From assembly GCF_000350485.1 (NCBI RefSeq), contig NZ_AORV01000020.1, forward strand, positions 30,684 to 94,683: a DNA stretch of 64,000 nucleotides, read 5' to 3'. The DNA comes from Ruminiclostridium cellobioparum subsp. termitidis CT1112. GTDB taxonomy: Bacteria; Bacillota; Clostridia; Acetivibrionales; DSM-1351. Below, one piece after another: positions 63,701 through 64,000 of the stretch. Position 1 is the stretch's first letter. The number at the start of each line of letters is the position of its first letter. Under the pieces are notes generated by a model. It was not told the origin of the DNA. It worked only from the letters and a program-made list of their open reading frames with translations, and did no database searches. Both the position numbers and the translations under genes were made by a program.

Positions 63701-64000
63701 GTTATTGTGCCTGCACCTGCAAATGTGGTGGTCCATCCCAAAGGTGCATTGCCGGTGGTCATGAGGTTAAAGTTATCAGTGCTGTGTCTTGTGATGACCA
63801 TTGTGTATGTAGCAATTGTACCATCTTGTGCTGTAACTGCCACCGGAATACTGTTTTCTCCAACTTTGAGAGCCACAGTGCTTACGGCTCCCGACACTGA
63901 GGCCGCACCGTTTACTGTCAGGCTTTGAAACGATGGTAAGGCCAATGTCGGCGTAATATCTATGCTTGATACACTGTTTGTAACACTGGCCGTATAGTTC
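60760..64000 (-). CDS. Large SLH-domain surface protein with cadherin-like repeats, 5'-truncated by window edge
   Basis: The frame is open at base 64000, so the N-terminus is missing; an ATG at 63945 is internal. At least 1079 residues. In order: part of a cadherin-like beta-sandwich repeat, a concanavalin/LamG-like jelly-roll (about 63280-63760, GYWTTTFAG-like region and VDGTRQ-type strand), three to four more beta-sandwich repeats (LSSLEISQGTLSPAF, VNSIPVVLTAQDNTTTTYTINITR), a Big_2 Ig domain (ITVTPSTVSDF), an Asn/Gly-rich linker (about 61950-62070), a domain with AVKVKIETPMGTIV, and three SLH repeats (FSDIGRYSWAKNKIEVMAAKGII, FDPLEPISRQDMMVLVEKAL, INPKAQLTRAEAAVVIYNLY) that bind secondary cell-wall polymer. 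An S-layer-attached adhesin or polysaccharide-binding protein. Carbohydrate role is inference. Confidence 0.9.
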   Translation of the reverse strand, partial: NYTASVTNSVSSIDITPTLALPSFQSLTVNGAASVSGAVSTVALKVGENSIPVAVTAQDGTIATYTMVITRHSTDNFNLMTTGNAPLGWTTTFAGAGTITVQDDPSAADKSVLISKTGGSIGNKTSMSKTFTPLSGIVAIETKIKRTATGALWCLPYTYSSTNAQAVCVWFDTGNIKAYNGGWQTLQPFAANQWYTLKYVINTSTGKYDMYIDGTRQVTNGSLRGAATDISKIEFYAADANTGSAYVDMEIEPYLFNTLSSLEISQGTLSPAFAPDIMNYEASVANNVSSIDITPTWANSSDYKSMLVNGADSELGAVSSVNLAVGVNSIPVVLTAQDNTTTTYTINITRAAAQQSSDATLSGLEISEGTLSPTFTSDTRDYTASVANSVSSIDVTPTVTSSVYQSLTVNGVPAESGEANSVELAAGVNNIPVVVTAEDGTVATYTISVTRAAEQTGDVRLSNLEISPGTLSPAFTSDNMLYETSVANDVTSVEITPEASEYGSLSVNGVPTVSGAAISVALAVGVNNIPVVVTAQDDTASTYIISVTREAAEVIPVTGITVTPSTVSDFRVGSAAQQLAAEVTPGNATNTNVLWNSSNSLVAAVSASGVITAVGPGTAIIKATSVSNNDIFGECTVTVLPAEGNNGGNNDNGGNNNNSGNNNNGGNNNNNGNSNNGSNNGNDTLEVTPVPAVSSKLEVKPVLGPDKSAKAAAGINDLQKAIGAAEADSAGNKTITVNVARVEGADRYILELPKSILAADTAAVKVKIETPMGTIVAPGNMLKTGEISGSNVQLTIGFADNAALNGDLKQSIGSRPVIEVNASVDGRDCEWSSPEAPITVSMDYKPTDEELANPEHITVWCIDRNGNTAAVPSGRYNPATGQITFTTTYMGRFAVAYVNKTFSDIGRYSWAKNKIEVMAAKGIIEGTAETTYEPEQSIKRADFIKFLVKALGLSAEIDGNFGDVKTGSYYYEAVGIAKKLGITKGVGDNKFDPLEPISRQDMMVLVEKALKIAGKPVEAGSDSDLAAYKDAAKVSGYAADAAAALIKDGIIGGNDNMINPKAQLTRAEAAVVIYNLYNK

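Noticed and set aside
1..64000. CRISPR arrays, tRNA, rRNA, prophage, replication origin.
   Set aside because: No regular spacer repeats, tRNA cloverleaf, rRNA sequence, phage structural genes or DnaA-box cluster noticed on either strand.

Overview
The window looks like a chromosome segment of an anaerobic Firmicute of the class Clostridia. The signs are low to moderate GC, strong AGGAGG-type ribosome binding sites, lipoprotein solute-binding proteins, YesM/YesN two-component systems, a SUF operon with SufU and an S-layer-homology (SLH) surface protein. A Ruminiclostridium-like saccharolytic clostridium is my best guess, but this is inference. No tRNA, rRNA, CRISPR array or intact transposon was seen. 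Most of the first 46 kb is transcribed on the minus strand.

Layout. 1-2745: partial HlyD-type efflux adaptor plus an OmpR/histidine-kinase pair. 2857-15025: sugar island 1, with a YesM/YesN kinase pair co-encoded with a solute-binding protein, a CUT1 ABC importer without its ATPase, a LacI regulator, a GH172 glycosidase, a PfkB sugar kinase and a SIS-domain isomerase. 15354-23148: sugar island 2, a ribose-type ABC importer with an MBL-fold lactonase-like enzyme, RbsD/FucU mutarotase, a second PfkB kinase, a second SIS isomerase and a LacI regulator. The repeated kinase plus isomerase pair suggests pentose salvage, possibly D-arabinose to D-arabinose-5-P to D-ribulose-5-P.

23355-34192: a signalling island with two paralogous OmpR/kinase pairs, two paralogous 2-TM proteins of unknown function, a radical SAM protein, a membrane chemoreceptor-like protein, an epimerase and two small proteins. 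Four promoters here share one architecture: heptamers resembling TTTAACA repeated every 11 bp and ending exactly 9 bp before the -10 box. I regard this as the most novel signal in the window. A 62-bp direct repeat brackets an IS110 transposase remnant and a YqeK-like HD-domain gene broken by an in-frame stop.

35864-49742: a glycan-utilisation locus (GH110, HAD, frameshifted GH95, GH101-like enzyme, Lpl-type ABC importer, divergent YesM/YesN), consistent with fucosylated/galactosylated O-glycan breakdown. 49875-54066: a transglutaminase-like protein with an AraC regulator, a PNPOx-fold protein, a decayed zone with a DUF6273 remnant, and a DUF421 membrane protein. 54163-59553: a tightly overlapping, visibly GC-richer suf operon (marR-type regulator, sufC, sufB, sufD, sufS, sufU) with a near-consensus promoter overlapped by a long palindrome. 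59734-64000: a frameshifted sugar-phosphate isomerase/epimerase-like gene and a large partial SLH surface protein.

The sugar regions follow one logic: kinase/response-regulator or LacI sensing, ABC uptake of oligo- or monosaccharides, cytoplasmic glycosidases, then phosphorylation and isomerisation into central metabolism. All positions and motifs were read by eye; family names come from recognisable motifs, not from database searches.
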